A stretch of 64,000 bases of DNA from Medakamo hakoo (taxonomy: Eukaryota > Chlorophyta > Trebouxiophyceae > Coccomyxaceae). Location of the stretch: contig CP089459.1 of assembly GCA_026636295.1 (NCBI GenBank), forward strand, positions 868,001 through 932,000. Direction: 5' to 3'. A program made the translations under genes and the position numbers. The notes under the pieces are model-generated. The model was not told the origin of the DNA, did not search any database, and saw only the letters and a list, made by a program, of their open reading frames with translations. Below are positions 31,648-41,940 of the stretch, piece after piece (within the stretch, counting starts at the first letter, position 1; each line of letters begins with the position of its first letter).

Positions 31648-33871
31648 ATGCTGTCCCGCCGCCGTGCGGCAGCCATTCTCCTCCTCCTAGCCCTGGCGAC
31701 AGGCGGTGGGGGGCGCCTGCCCCCCGCCGCAGGCCAGGCTGGAGCAGGCGTGGGCGGGGCTGGCCAACCGTGAGTTTTCTCTCTGTCGCTGCTGCGTCCG
31801 TGCGCGCGCCCACCACTCCACCTCCCGGCAGCAACGCCCCTGCTCACCTCTCCCGCCCATCAACCAACGCAGCGTCCGCCTCGTCCGCCCCGTCCCCGGC
31901 TCCTCCCTCCTGGAAGCCGACCCGGCGGGCCTGGCAGCGCTGCGCGCCCTGCCGCCCGGCGAACCCGTCGCGCCCGTCGTCGTCATCGGACCGTACAGGT
32001 CCGGCAAATCTTTCTTGCTCAACCAGCTGCTCGGCGTCGGCTGCGACCGCGGCTTTGGCGTGGGGCACACGCGCGCCACGCAGACGCGCGGCGTCTGGAT
32101 GTGGAGCGAGCCGGTCGGGCGGGACGCTTTCATCGCGTCCGCCGGGCCGGAAGGCGGAGGCGCCGCCGCGTCCGCCGCCGCGTCCACCACCACCGCGTCC
32201 ACCACCACCGCGTCCACCCCGCCGCCCCGCCTGCTCTTCATCGACACGGAAGGCTTTGAGAGCGCGGGCCAGGCCGACGCGTACGACGACCGCATCTTCG
32301 CCCTGGCCACCGTGCTGTCGTCCGTCCTGGTGTACAACCTGCCGGAAGCGTTGAGGGAGTCGGACGTGGAGAAGCTGTCCTTTGCGGCCCAGCTGGCCGA
32401 CGCGCTGTACGACACGCCGCCGCCCGGCGCCGCGTCGTCCGCGCAGGACGGGCGGCCGTCGTCGTCCACCACCAGCAACGCCGTCGCCCCGGGCGCCATG
32501 GTCTGGCTCATCCAGCGCGACTTCTTGGGCGGGCCGTCCGCCCAGGAAGCGCTGGACGCGGCCCTGGCGACGGTGCCCAACCCGTCGGGCGACGCGGGCA
32601 TCGCGGCCGTCAACGGCGTTCGTTCCGCCCTGCGCGTCGTCGCCAAGTCGTCCACGGCGGCGTCGCTCGCCCAGCCGCACCTGGACCGGACCGCGCTGTG
32701 CGAGCTGGGCGACGGCGCCCTCGCCCCCGCCTACCGGGAGGGCCGCGCCCGGCTCAAGGCCCTGATCGGCGCCCTGGCCGCCCCCAAGGTCGTGGCGGGC
32801 AAAGTCCTCGACGGCCCGGGCCTCGCCACCCTGGCCTCCGACCTGGTGGCCGCCCTCAACGCGCGCGAAGTGCCGTCGGCGGCGGCCATCCTCGCGTCCT
32901 TCAACCGGGACTTGGGCCACACCGTCGTGGCGGAGTACGAGGCGTCCCTGCGCTCCGTGTCCCTGCCCAAAGCCGAGGCTGACTTGGAAGCCGCGCACAG
33001 TGCGGCCAAGTCCGCTGCCTTGGCCCACTTCAACCGGGCGCGCTTTGGCCGGGCGGGCGGGTCGTGGGGGCCCGCGCCGTCGGCCACGAACTCGGACGAC
33101 CCGCTCGCGGCCGCGCTGGAAACCGACATCGCCTCCGCCTGGGCCGCCGCCCGGGACCGCAACGAGCTGGCGTCCACGCGCGCGTGTTCGGCAGCGGTGA
33201 CGGCGTGTGAGGAGGGGATGGACGCGGAAGGCCGGGCGGCCCTGCCGTCGTCCGGGCGGTGGGCGGCGAGGTACGAAAAGTGCCGGGCCGCGTTTGAGTC
33301 GGCCTGCGTCGGCCCTGCGTCCGCGGAAGCCCAGACCCGCCTGGCCCGGTCGCACGACCGGGAGCTGGCCCGCTTCACTGCGAGCTACAACGACCGGTTG
33401 GCGTCGGCGCTGACTGTGGGCGCGTTGCTGGCGATTTTGGCTGGCCGTTTCCTGGTGAAGGTCAGCCTGGTCGAAGGCGCCGGCTGGCTTGCGTTTGCCG
33501 TCCTCCAGCTCTACCCGCGCGCCCGGTGGGGGCCGGGAGGGTCCATGTACGAGACGCGCGCCTGGCGGAGCGGCGTGGTGACGGGCTGGGAAGCGATCGC
33601 GCGCTTCCCCGCCGTCTGGGTGGTCGGCTCCCTCGCCGTGGGCGGGTGGTGCAGCGCGCGGTGTGTGCGGCGGGTGCGCGCGCGCGCGGCCGCGCGGAGG
33701 AAAGGCAAGGGCGCGACCAGGAGCAAGCCGACCGCGGCGGACCGGGCCCTGCCGTCCGCGCCGTCGACTGCCTCGTCATCCCGCCGCCCGGCGGTGTCCA
33801 TGGCGGCCCGGCTGCTGTACGGAGATCGGGCGGCCGCGGCGCTGGCCGACGGCCGCGACCTGGAGGTCTGA
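31648..33871 (+). CDS. Guanylate-binding protein (GBP/atlastin-like) large GTPase with signal sequence and C-terminal membrane helices
   Basis: Two exons, 31648-31769 and 31873-33871 (103-bp intron), encode 706 residues. The first exon encodes a hydrophobic signal or anchor (MLSRRRAAAILLLLALATGG). The GTPase domain has the P-loop GPYRSGKSFLLNQLLG (about 80-95), GFGVGHTRATQTRGVWMW, the DTEG motif, and the GBP-type RD guanine motif in WLIQRDF. A helical GBP-C-like region follows, then hydrophobic segments LASALTVGALLAILAGRFLV and VWVVGSLAVGGWCS, and a basic tail. GBPs and atlastins dimerise and remodel or fuse membranes. The signal-like N-terminus plus C-terminal helices makes the topology an open question. 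Confidence 0.88.
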
Positions 33872-33956
33872 ATGGGGGTGTGGTTTTTTTTTCGTTTTGT
33901 TTTTTGTAGGAAACGCTAGCTGACACACCCTTTGTTTACACACAACAACAACCCTC

Positions 33957-34562
33957 TCACTTGCACGTCTTGCGTTCGGCCAGCACCGCCTCCAGGGCCG
34001 GCCGGCCCGTGATGGGTAAGCGGGCGGACGCCCACGCGTTGTACGCGGCCTCGGCCGCTTTCCGTAAAAATGGCACGCTCATGAACGAGTAGACCCAGCC
34101 CAGGCCCACCAAATCGTACAGGCGCTTGAAAACGGCGACGCCGGTGAGGACTGTGCCGTCCCGCTCCACCGCGTGGATGGTGCGCATGGCCGCCTCGTAA
34201 GAAATGCCCAGGGCGGCACCAGGGCCGGCCTCGTACGCCGGGTCGGCCACGTCGATGAAGTAGATTTTACCCGCGCTCGCGTCGCGACCTTTCAGCATTT
34301 TGACTTCGCGCTCGCACAGGGGGCAGTCACCGTCGTGGAGCATGGCCACTTGGGCGGACGGCGGCCAGTCCGGGAGGGGCAGGGGCGTGGAGGGCGTGGA
34401 GGTGGAGGTGGAGGTTGGTGCGGCCGCGCGCGGTGCGACAGGCGCTGGCCGGCTCGCCGCCGCAAAACGGGCGCGGTGCGGGGCTGCGACGGCGGTCAGT
34501 CGCGTGCTGTTCACGCATACGACCCTCGCGGCCCCGAGCGAAGCGCGGGCAGAGGCTAGCAT
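33957..34562 (-). CDS. DUF393 (DCC-family) thiol-disulfide oxidoreductase-like protein, organellar
   Basis: Intronless, 201 residues. An N-terminal transit-like segment (MLASARASLGAARVVCVNST) is followed by a Ser/Thr/Pro linker. The domain opens with VAMLHDGDCPLCEREVKML, the DGxCxxC signature, and continues with YFIDVADPAYEAG, ISYEAAMRTIHAVERDGTVL and GVAVFKRLYDLVGLGW. These are thioredoxin-fold proteins of unclear substrate; plant members are plastidial. It converges with the GBP-like gene over 85 bp that contain T9 and T6 tracts. Confidence 0.9.
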   Translation of the reverse strand: MLASARASLGAARVVCVNSTRLTAVAAPHRARFAAASRPAPVAPRAAAPTSTSTSTPSTPLPLPDWPPSAQVAMLHDGDCPLCEREVKMLKGRDASAGKIYFIDVADPAYEAGPGAALGISYEAAMRTIHAVERDGTVLTGVAVFKRLYDLVGLGWVYSFMSVPFLRKAAEAAYNAWASARLPITGRPALEAVLAERKTCK

Positions 34563-34846
34563 CGTCGGTTTGGTGGCAGGAGGCGAGGACGGAATGCGCT
34601 CGTCGGGGCACGCAGAGAAGGGTGCGTTGTGGCTACTGCACGGGCTTCAAAAAAACCCACCTACCAACGACACAATGTTCAGGCCGGCCCCACAACAAAA
34701 CAAGCGACGACGTCTTCACACGCGCACGTGCCAGGGCGACTACTAGTTCCGCCTTTACACGTCCCCCGACCACCTCACCCCGTCCCTCCCTAAAAAAACA
34801 GACAGGAAATAAAAAACGTTCTCACCTCACACCCATCCCATCCATT

Positions 34847-36083
34847 TCAAGCCGCGACCGCGCGCCGCGCGTCCACGCTCTGTTTCAGTTTAGCAATGGC
34901 TTTGCCCGGGTTCAAACCCTTGGGGCACACCTTCGTGCAGTTCATGATGGTCCGGCACCGGTAGAGTTTGAACGCGTCGTCCAGGGCGGCCAGCCGCGCG
35001 TCGGTCGCCGTGTCGCGCGAGTCAATCACCCACCGGTACGCCTGCAACAGCACGGCGGGCCCCAGGTACTTGTCCTCATTCCACCAGTAGGACGGGCAGG
35101 AGGTGGAGCAGCACGCGCACAGGATGCATTCGTACAGCCCGTCCAGGACCGCCCGGTCGGCTTTGGACTGGATGTGCTCCTTGCCGCCGGGCGGCGGGGG
35201 CGCCTGCAGGAATGGTTGGATGCCCTTGTACTGCGCGTAGAAGTTGGACATGTCGACGACCAGGTCACGCACGACGAACATGTGCGGGAGCGGGGCGACG
35301 CGCGTGGGGCCGCCCGCCGGGTTGCGGTCGACCTTGGTCAGGCAGGCCAGCCCGTTCACGCCGCCGATGTTCATCGCACAGGAGCCGCAAATGCCCTCGC
35401 GGCAGGAACGGCGGAAGGACAGGGTGGGGTCGGCTTCATCTTTGACTTTGAAGAGGACGTCCAGCATCATGGGGCCGCAGCTGGGCGTGGGCGGTGTGTT
35501 GAGAGGGACGGAGTGGGGAAAGTGTGAGGCGGGGGGTGCAGGTTTGAGGGCGACACGCGGCCGCGCCCGGGTCGTCTGCTTTTTCCTCCGCCGCCCACGC
35601 ACCTGTTGATGTCGACTTTGTAGCTCTGGTAATGCGGTTGCTCCCCAGACTCCGGGTTGTAGCTGTCAGGTGCGTGTGTATGTGTGTGCGGGATGCGAGG
35701 AGGAGAGGGCGTGAGGGCGTGGCGGGCGGAACGGAAGGGAGGGGGCCCCATCGGCGCGCGAACGAATGGCGCCCCACGGTGGGAAAGACGGCTCCCGAAA
35801 GCACGAAGTGGGGTGCACCCGGCCCCAGCCTCCACACCAGGACTCTGTTCGACACCCCTGCTCTCAGTCTGGACGCGAGCACACACACTCACCGGTAGAT
35901 CTGAAACTCCTTGACGAGCGGGGCTTTGGCGGACGGCGACTGCGCAGTGGCGGGCGCAGCTGCAGCAGCCGGCGGCGACGGCGCCGCCGCCGCCAGGCCG
36001 CGGGCGGCGGTCGTCGTCGCGGCGGTCAGGGCAGACCGCCGGAGTCCGGCCGCCCGCCCGGCCGCGGCGAGGAGGGCGTGCAT
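34847..36083 (-). CDS. SDHB: Succinate dehydrogenase iron-sulfur subunit (complex II)
   Basis: Three exons, 36083-35893, 35662-35603 and 35480-34847, encode 294 residues. The N-terminus ([20 protein letters not shown] and on) is a mitochondrial presequence. The joins give [20 protein letters not shown] and [15 protein letters not shown]. The 2Fe-2S ligands are in [16 protein letters not shown] with a later Cys; the 4Fe-4S and 3Fe-4S ligands are in [18 protein letters not shown] and [17 protein letters not shown]. The protein passes electrons from succinate/FAD to ubiquinone. Introns are 230 and 122 bp. It is divergent with the PPR gene over 131 bp. Confidence 0.97.
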
Positions 36084-36214
36084 GCGTGTCCGGGTGTGGC
36101 GTTTCTCCTGTGCGCGCACGAAAGAGGGCTGTGTGGCACGGCCTCCTCAACCGGCCACACCCTCTCTCTTTGCGGGGCGAGAAATTCTCCGCCCCCCCCT
36201 CCCTCACACACGCC

Positions 36215-38872
36215 ATGAGGCCGCCGCTCAGTGCGGCCTCGTCGGCCCCGGTCGCGTCCACGTCTGGGCGTGGACCGGTCGGCGTCGGCCTGGCACGAAG
36301 GCCGGAGCGCGTGCGGGCGGCGGGCGGTCGCTCGCCCGCGGGCGTCGTCGTCGGCCGGACCGACGTGGCCGGCAGCGCAGTTCGGCTCACCGGCCTGCAT
36401 CCGCCGCCCGCCCGGCCCTCCCCACCCCTGCGACACGCCGTCGCCGCGGCCTCGGGCTCCGACCCGCCAGGAGAAGAAGACTGGCTGGCGTCGTACGCCG
36501 GGTCCGTGGCGAGTGAGGCGGGCGGAGGCTCGCCTGCGCCGGTGCCGACGGCAGCGCCGCCCGCGGCCCAACCCTCACCGACCGACGCCCGCGCCGCCCG
36601 CCTGGCCTCGGCCCTGGGCCGCGGCGACCACGGAGCCGCTGCCCGCCACGCGCTGGCTCTGGCCGCCGACGCGGCCTGGGAGCGCGCGAACGGCGGCGGG
36701 GAGACCGGCGAAAACGCGGCGGCCGCGGCCCTGGCCTCGTGCCTCGACCCGCTCCTGCAGGGCCTGTGTGCGCGCGCGGCCGACGCGGTCCGCAGCGCCA
36801 CCGCCGCCTCCAGCGCCGACAGCGGCGGCGCCCGCCCCCGCCGGGGCGCGCCCGCTCCCTCCCGGTCCTACGACGACGCGGTGCGCGTGTACAGGGCCGC
36901 GGCCGCCGCGGGCGTGCGTCCGGGCGCCTACGCGACGTACCAGGCGCTGATCGGGTCGGCCCTGGACGCGGGCGACGCGTCCGCCGCGCTGGCGGTCTTT
37001 GACGCCCTGCGCTCGCCGTCCTCCGGCCTCCGGCCCAACACCATCACCTGGACTGGCCTGATCTCCGGGCTGGCCCGGCTGGCGGCGCGCCGGACGCGGG
37101 AGACGGCCGGCGCGGCCCCAGGCGCGGCCGCGTACGCGCTGTGGTGCGACCTGGAGGCCGACGCGGCCGCGGCGCCGCCGCCCACGGACACGGCCGCCCT
37201 GGTCGTTGGCATGAACGCGTGCGTCCTGGGCGGGGACCTCCCGCGCGCGCGGCGCCTGCTGGACGACGCGCTCGCGGCCGGCGCTCGCCTCGACGCCCGC
37301 CCCTTCAACGTCTTGTTGAAGGGCGCCGCGGCGGCGGGCGACACGCGCGGCCTGCCGCGCGTGCTGGGGGCCATGGCGGCCGCGGGCGTCCGCCCGTCCG
37401 CTGTCTCCTTCAACATCCTGGTGTCGGCGCACGCCAAGGCGGGCGAGCTGGGCGCGGCCCGCGCTGCGCTGGCCGCGTCTGCCGGCGCGGGCGCGCCCGC
37501 CGACGCGTGGGCGTGGGCGGCCCTGGCGCAAGCCCTCGTCAAAGCGGGGCGCCAAGATGAAGCGGAGGCTTTGCCGGCCCAAATGAGCGACGTCGGCCTG
37601 CGGCCGTCCGTCGTCGTGTGGACGAGCCTGGTCGAAGGCGCCGCGCGTGCGGGCGACCTCGCCCGCGCCGAACGCCTCGCGTCCGCCATGGCCGCCGCCG
37701 GCTGCCCGCCGAATGCGGTGACGTTCAACGCCCTGCTTCGCGCGCACTGCGAACCCGCGGGCGGCGTTGTGGTGGGCGCCGACGCCGGTGGCGAGGCCCG
37801 GCCGGGGGACGTGTTGGCCGCGGTGGCCGCACTCCAGCAGGCGCCGACGCGCGGTCCTGCCCCGCCGCCGCCCCCACCCCCACCCACGCCTCCGACCGCG
37901 AGTGGCCTGGACGCCGTCGTCCGCCTGCTCCGCACCATGGGCGACGCGGGCGTGCGCCCGGGCCTGGACACCTACAACACGCTCATGGCCGGCTGCCTGG
38001 CGCGCGGGCACCCCGGCGCCGTGCCGCGCCTGTTCCGGGCGGCGTCCCGCGCGGGGTTGCGCCCCAACGTCCTGTCGTACACCACCCTCATCGCCGCCAT
38101 GGCCCGCCTGGGCCGCCCCGACGCGGCCGCGCGGGCTCTGGACGAGCTGGAGGCCGCCCCCGGCGCGACGGCCGTCGACGTGCCGGCGCTGTCGGCGACT
38201 GTCGACGCGCTCGCCCGCGCCGGCGCGATGGGCCCGGCCCGCACCGCCCTCGACCGAGCCGCCGCCGCCGCGGCGGCGGCCGGTGCCCCACCGCCCGCCG
38301 CCGCGTACGGCGCCGCCCTGGCGGGGTACGCCCGCTCCCGCAACACGGGGGCGGCCCTGGAGGTGTTGGGGTCGTACGTCGCGGCCGGCGGCGAGCCTGA
38401 CGGCCCCATGCTGGACGCCGTCGCCGCTGTGTGCGCCCGGTCCGCCCGGGACACGCGCGCCGCGCTCGCCGTCATCCGGGACGTGGAAGCGCACTGCGTG
38501 TCAGACGCGGACAAAGCCCGCATCAAGCGGACGATGGCGGGCCTGTTGTCGAGGGCGGCGGCGCGCAGGGCGGGTGGTGGCACCACTCGCGGGGTGGTTG
38601 AGCCGGCCGCCGCGTCTGCTGCGGCCGCCCGCCGGTCCGAAGGCATGGAACGCCTGAAATTCTGGTTGGGGCTACCCAACACGTACTACGGGAGCGACGG
38701 CGAGGAGGGCGGCGGCGGGAGTGGGGTGGTGGACGGCCCGGCGCAACCACCGCGCCTGCCGTCGCCGCCGCCGTCGCCGCCGCCGCCCTGGGCGTCCGAC
38801 GCCGGCGGTGAGGACGGACCCGGCCCGGCCGGCGTCCTGGCCGCCGTCCCCGCGCCCCGTGGACCCAGTTGA
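36215..38872 (+). CDS. Pentatricopeptide-repeat (PPR) organelle RNA-binding protein
   Basis: Intronless, 885 residues. A basic Ser/Arg/Gly N-terminus (MRPPLSAASSAPVASTSGRG) is probably a plastid transit peptide. From about residue 220 to 780 there are roughly a dozen degenerate P-class PPR helix pairs, for example FNVLLKGAAAAGDTRGLPRV, SFNILVSAHAKAGELGAARA, VWTSLVEGAARAGDLARAER, TYNTLMAGCLARGHPGAVPR and SYTTLIAAMARLGRPDAAAR. Polyproline linkers interrupt the array near 545. The tail after 810 is acidic and Pro-rich. No DYW or SMR domain is seen. The target transcript cannot be inferred safely from such divergent repeats. Confidence 0.9.
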   Translation: MRPPLSAASSAPVASTSGRGPVGVGLARRPERVRAAGGRSPAGVVVGRTDVAGSAVRLTGLHPPPARPSPPLRHAVAAASGSDPPGEEDWLASYAGSVASEAGGGSPAPVPTAAPPAAQPSPTDARAARLASALGRGDHGAAARHALALAADAAWERANGGGETGENAAAAALASCLDPLLQGLCARAADAVRSATAASSADSGGARPRRGAPAPSRSYDDAVRVYRAAAAAGVRPGAYATYQALIGSALDAGDASAALAVFDALRSPSSGLRPNTITWTGLISGLARLAARRTRETAGAAPGAAAYALWCDLEADAAAAPPPTDTAALVVGMNACVLGGDLPRARRLLDDALAAGARLDARPFNVLLKGAAAAGDTRGLPRVLGAMAAAGVRPSAVSFNILVSAHAKAGELGAARAALAASAGAGAPADAWAWAALAQALVKAGRQDEAEALPAQMSDVGLRPSVVVWTSLVEGAARAGDLARAERLASAMAAAGCPPNAVTFNALLRAHCEPAGGVVVGADAGGEARPGDVLAAVAALQQAPTRGPAPPPPPPPPTPPTASGLDAVVRLLRTMGDAGVRPGLDTYNTLMAGCLARGHPGAVPRLFRAASRAGLRPNVLSYTTLIAAMARLGRPDAAARALDELEAAPGATAVDVPALSATVDALARAGAMGPARTALDRAAAAAAAAGAPPPAAAYGAALAGYARSRNTGAALEVLGSYVAAGGEPDGPMLDAVAAVCARSARDTRAALAVIRDVEAHCVSDADKARIKRTMAGLLSRAAARRAGGGTTRGVVEPAAASAAAARRSEGMERLKFWLGLPNTYYGSDGEEGGGGSGVVDGPAQPPRLPSPPPSPPPPWASDAGGEDGPGPAGVLAAVPAPRGPS

Positions 38873-39092
38873 GTGAGGGAAGGAGGGAGGCAGGCACAGT
38901 TGTTCGTTGTTAGAGTTCCTGATTTTTTTTTTGTTGTCCGTCAATTTTTTTTTCCATGCCACACCCAACCTCACGCCCCCTCACCCCCTCGCCAGCAGCG
39001 GGCGCCGGGCGCCCGCCCCCACCACGAGCGACCGCGCCCCCACCCCGACACTTTCTAAGCCCCGCCCCCGCCCCCCACCCACCCTCCCAATC

Positions 39093-40552
39093 TCAAAACA
39101 CGCCGGCATCCCCCAGCTCCTGTCCTTCCATCCCCCCGTCCTGCACCGCCCGCTCGAAAAAGGCCTGCAGCGTGTCGGTGCCGTACTCCGGCGTCGCGTC
39201 CGCGTCGTACGCGCCCGTGGACGGGTCCCACACCAGCATGGACTCCGTGGCGTAGTACTTCCCGATGCGCCCGAACTCGGCCGCGTCCGCCAGGCCGGGG
39301 AAGATCTTGGACAGCCCCGCCAGGGCGCCGATGATGACGTCCATGAGCGCGACCGGCACCCGGATGAACTTGGGGTCCTTGCCCGCCAGCTTGAACAGGA
39401 GTTCGCCCTGCTCCTTGGCCGTCCACGCCCGGCCGGGCCCGCCGATGGGGAGCACCGCGTTCGCTTTGGCCGGGTCGGCCACGCAGTCGGCCATGAACCG
39501 GGCCAGGTCGGCTTCGGAGATGGGCTTGCACGCCGCCAGGCCGCCGTCGCCAAACATGACGTACGGCTTCCCCTGCTTGACCAGGTCCACCTGGCCCGCC
39601 AGCGACTTGAAAAAAGCGGTGGGGCGGACGATGGAGTACGACGGCCCGCCCGCTTCGGCCGCGGCGATCATGTCGGCTTCGAGCGCGAGCTTGGCGCGCT
39701 GGAACTCCAGCAGCGGCTTTTGGACGCAGATGGCGGACAGCAGGACGAAGTGGGAGGTGCCATTGGCCACCGCGGCGTCCAGAACATTTTTCGTGGCCCG
39801 GTAGTCGATGGCCCAGGAATCGGCGACGCCGCCCGTGCGGGAGGCCAGGCAGCAGACGACCGCGTCGACCGGTTGGGCAAACGCGACGGACGCCAGGGAC
39901 GCGGGGTCGCCGACGTCACCGAAACGGACGTCCGCGCCCGGGAAGTCGGCGATGGTGTCTTCGCGCGAGGCCCGGCCTTTGATGCCCGACTTCTCGCGGG
40001 CGAAGGCGACGACGTCGTAGCCCCGGGCCACGAGCTCGCGCGTCACAAACTTGCCGATGTACCCCGTCGGGCCGACCACGAGCACCCGCGTGTCGGCCGG
40101 CGCTTTTTTGCGGTAGTCGGACCGGGGTTTGGTGGACGGGGTGGACGCCGAGGCCTGGGCGGCAGCGGTGGGAGGGCGGGCCGGGAGCGCGCGCCGGGTC
40201 GCGGACGTGGCCGGGCGCTGGGTGGGGGTGGAGGATGGGAGAAAGAGGGTGAGGTTTTTGGTCGGGGGTGGCGCGTCGGCTGAGAAAGGCCCGGCTATGT
40301 TGGGGATGCGGTCATCTCACTCCCGTGTTTCACGCGTAGCACTGTACGCAAGTGTTTGCAGCGTCCTTAGACGCGGGTGGCGGGGGCCAGGCGAGGGCGG
40401 CCCGCCCTCTTATCACGCCGCAAACACAGACGCACCACGCCGATGCGCGGCCCCGCCGTCGGTGCGGCCACAATCGCCGCGACAGCCCGCGGCCGCCGGG
40501 TGGCAACACGCGAGCCGGCGGACGGCGTCAAGGTGATGCTGTGATGCTGCAT
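39093..40552 (-). CDS. DVR: Divinyl (proto)chlorophyllide a 8-vinyl reductase
   Basis: Exon 2 (40217-39093) is secure and exon 1 (40552-40436) is inferred, for 413 residues with a 218-bp intron. The reductase has the Rossmann motif VLVVGPTGYIGKFV, the conserved VVCCLASRTGG, SHFVLLSAICVQKPLLEFQ, RPTAFFKSLAGQ and YVMFGDGGLAACKPISEADL, all typical of green-lineage DVR (PCB2). It reduces the 8-vinyl group of divinyl chlorophyll precursors with NADPH. Exon 1 supplies a transit peptide (MQHHSITLTPSAGSRVATRR); its donor GTGCGT and the acceptor CACCCAG agree in phase. The start is shared closely with the divergent DUF1995 gene (119 bp). Confidence 0.92.
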
Positions 40553-40671
40553 GGTGTGCTGTGCGTGTCGCGTCTGCTGATGACCAGCCACACGACGAAG
40601 AAAATAAAGAACTGTGAGCAGCGCCGTTCCGCTCTCACTCACACTCGACTCTTGCGCGCGCTCGAAAAGAG

Positions 40672-41793
40672 ATGCGTCGTCCGCCCTTCGCCGCCCGCCC
40701 GCCACCCTTCAGCCTGGCCACCGGCCGGCACGCAGCATGTATGCTGCACTCGTGCACGAGTGCAGGGCTTGGTCGGGCTTGGGTTGAGGCCGCGCTGCCC
40801 CCTCGCGCCGCCGTGGTTGCCTCGGCTGCGCGCGAGGCCGGAGCCGCTGCCCGCCGTGGCCACCTCCCTCCAACCCAGGCCTCCGCCCCCGCCCGCCGCG
40901 CCCGCGCGCCTCCACCGCCTCAAGCGTCGCCCTCCTCCAGCCCTACCACCCCGGCCGACGACGCGGCGGCCGCCGATTCCGCGGCGCTGCGCCTGCCCAT
41001 CAGCGCGGGCGACCAGGCCGACCAAGCCGCGGCCGCCGTGCTGGCCGCCCACGCCGCCGGCGCGACCCGGCTGAAAGTCGAGCTGCTCCTGCCCATCATC
41101 GGCGCGTCTGACTTGGACGACTGGCCGGGCGGGATCAGGATGCAGGCCAAGGCGGCGCTGCCGCTGGTGGAACGCCTGTTGAGCGCCGTGAAAAAGGGCG
41201 CCCCCAGCCTCGGCGGGCGGATGGACGCCAGGGTCTTGGACGACGGCGACGCCGTGTGCGCCTGGACCAACGACGCCTTCGCGTGCGTCCTCTTCCCGAC
41301 GGCGGAGACGCTGAAGGACGTCGTGGCGGCCGCGGAAGCCAGGGACGGCGCCGGCGGCCTGACCCTCATCGTCAACCCGCAGTGGACGGTCGGCCCGGGC
41401 CAGCTGCTCGTGCCGGACTTTGGGTTCCTGGGCCGGGCGAAGAAGGAGGCGGCAGCCAACAGCTTTGTCACCGCCTACTCCCTCTCCCAGCTGCGCGTGG
41501 CGGGCGATGACACGCGGCTCCACTTTTCCACGCTCGCGACGACGAGCGGCGGTGGCGTCGGCGGCGGCGGCGGCGGCAACGCCGGCGCGTGGACGGTGTG
41601 GTGGACGCCGGACGGGTCCCGGTCGGCCGCGGTCCCGCTCGTCACCCAGGCTGCACGTCCGTCGTACAAAGAGGTGGAGGCGTTGCTGGTGGCGACGCCC
41701 GGCACGGCGGCCGGGCTGCCACCGCTCCTGCGCGCGCAGCGCGAGGCCGCGTTCATCCAGCGCACGCTGAAAGACAACGTGCGCGACGATTAG
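40672..41793 (+). CDS. Plastid DUF1995 protein (LPA3-type family)
   Basis: Intronless, 373 residues. The first 100 residues are a long Ala/Arg/Pro transit region. The domain shows LKVELLLPIIGASDLDDWPG, AWTNDAFACVLFPTAETLKD, LTLIVNPQWTVGPGQLLVPD, FGFLGRAKKEAAANSFVTAY and a C-terminal WTVWWTPDGSRSAAVPL, the pattern of DUF1995. The family includes Arabidopsis LPA3, which helps CP43 insertion into photosystem II. Whether this copy is the LPA3 orthologue or a paralogue is not decidable by eye. It shares a 119-bp divergent promoter with the chlorophyll enzyme DVR. Confidence 0.85.
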   Translation: MRRPPFAARPPPFSLATGRHAACMLHSCTSAGLGRAWVEAALPPRAAVVASAAREAGAAARRGHLPPTQASAPARRARAPPPPQASPSSSPTTPADDAAAADSAALRLPISAGDQADQAAAAVLAAHAAGATRLKVELLLPIIGASDLDDWPGGIRMQAKAALPLVERLLSAVKKGAPSLGGRMDARVLDDGDAVCAWTNDAFACVLFPTAETLKDVVAAAEARDGAGGLTLIVNPQWTVGPGQLLVPDFGFLGRAKKEAAANSFVTAYSLSQLRVAGDDTRLHFSTLATTSGGGVGGGGGGNAGAWTVWWTPDGSRSAAVPLVTQAARPSYKEVEALLVATPGTAAGLPPLLRAQREAAFIQRTLKDNVRDD

Positions 41794-41940
41794 GCGGTCG
41801 GGCATCTCTTTTTTTCGAGCGGACAGAGCCATGGGTGTGCATGGCTGCGTTTGTCAGCGATGGAGGTAGAGGGAGAGAGAGAGAGCGGTTGAAAACGAAG
41901 GAAAAACAAAGATGAAAGGCACTCCCGACCCAGTCTAACC

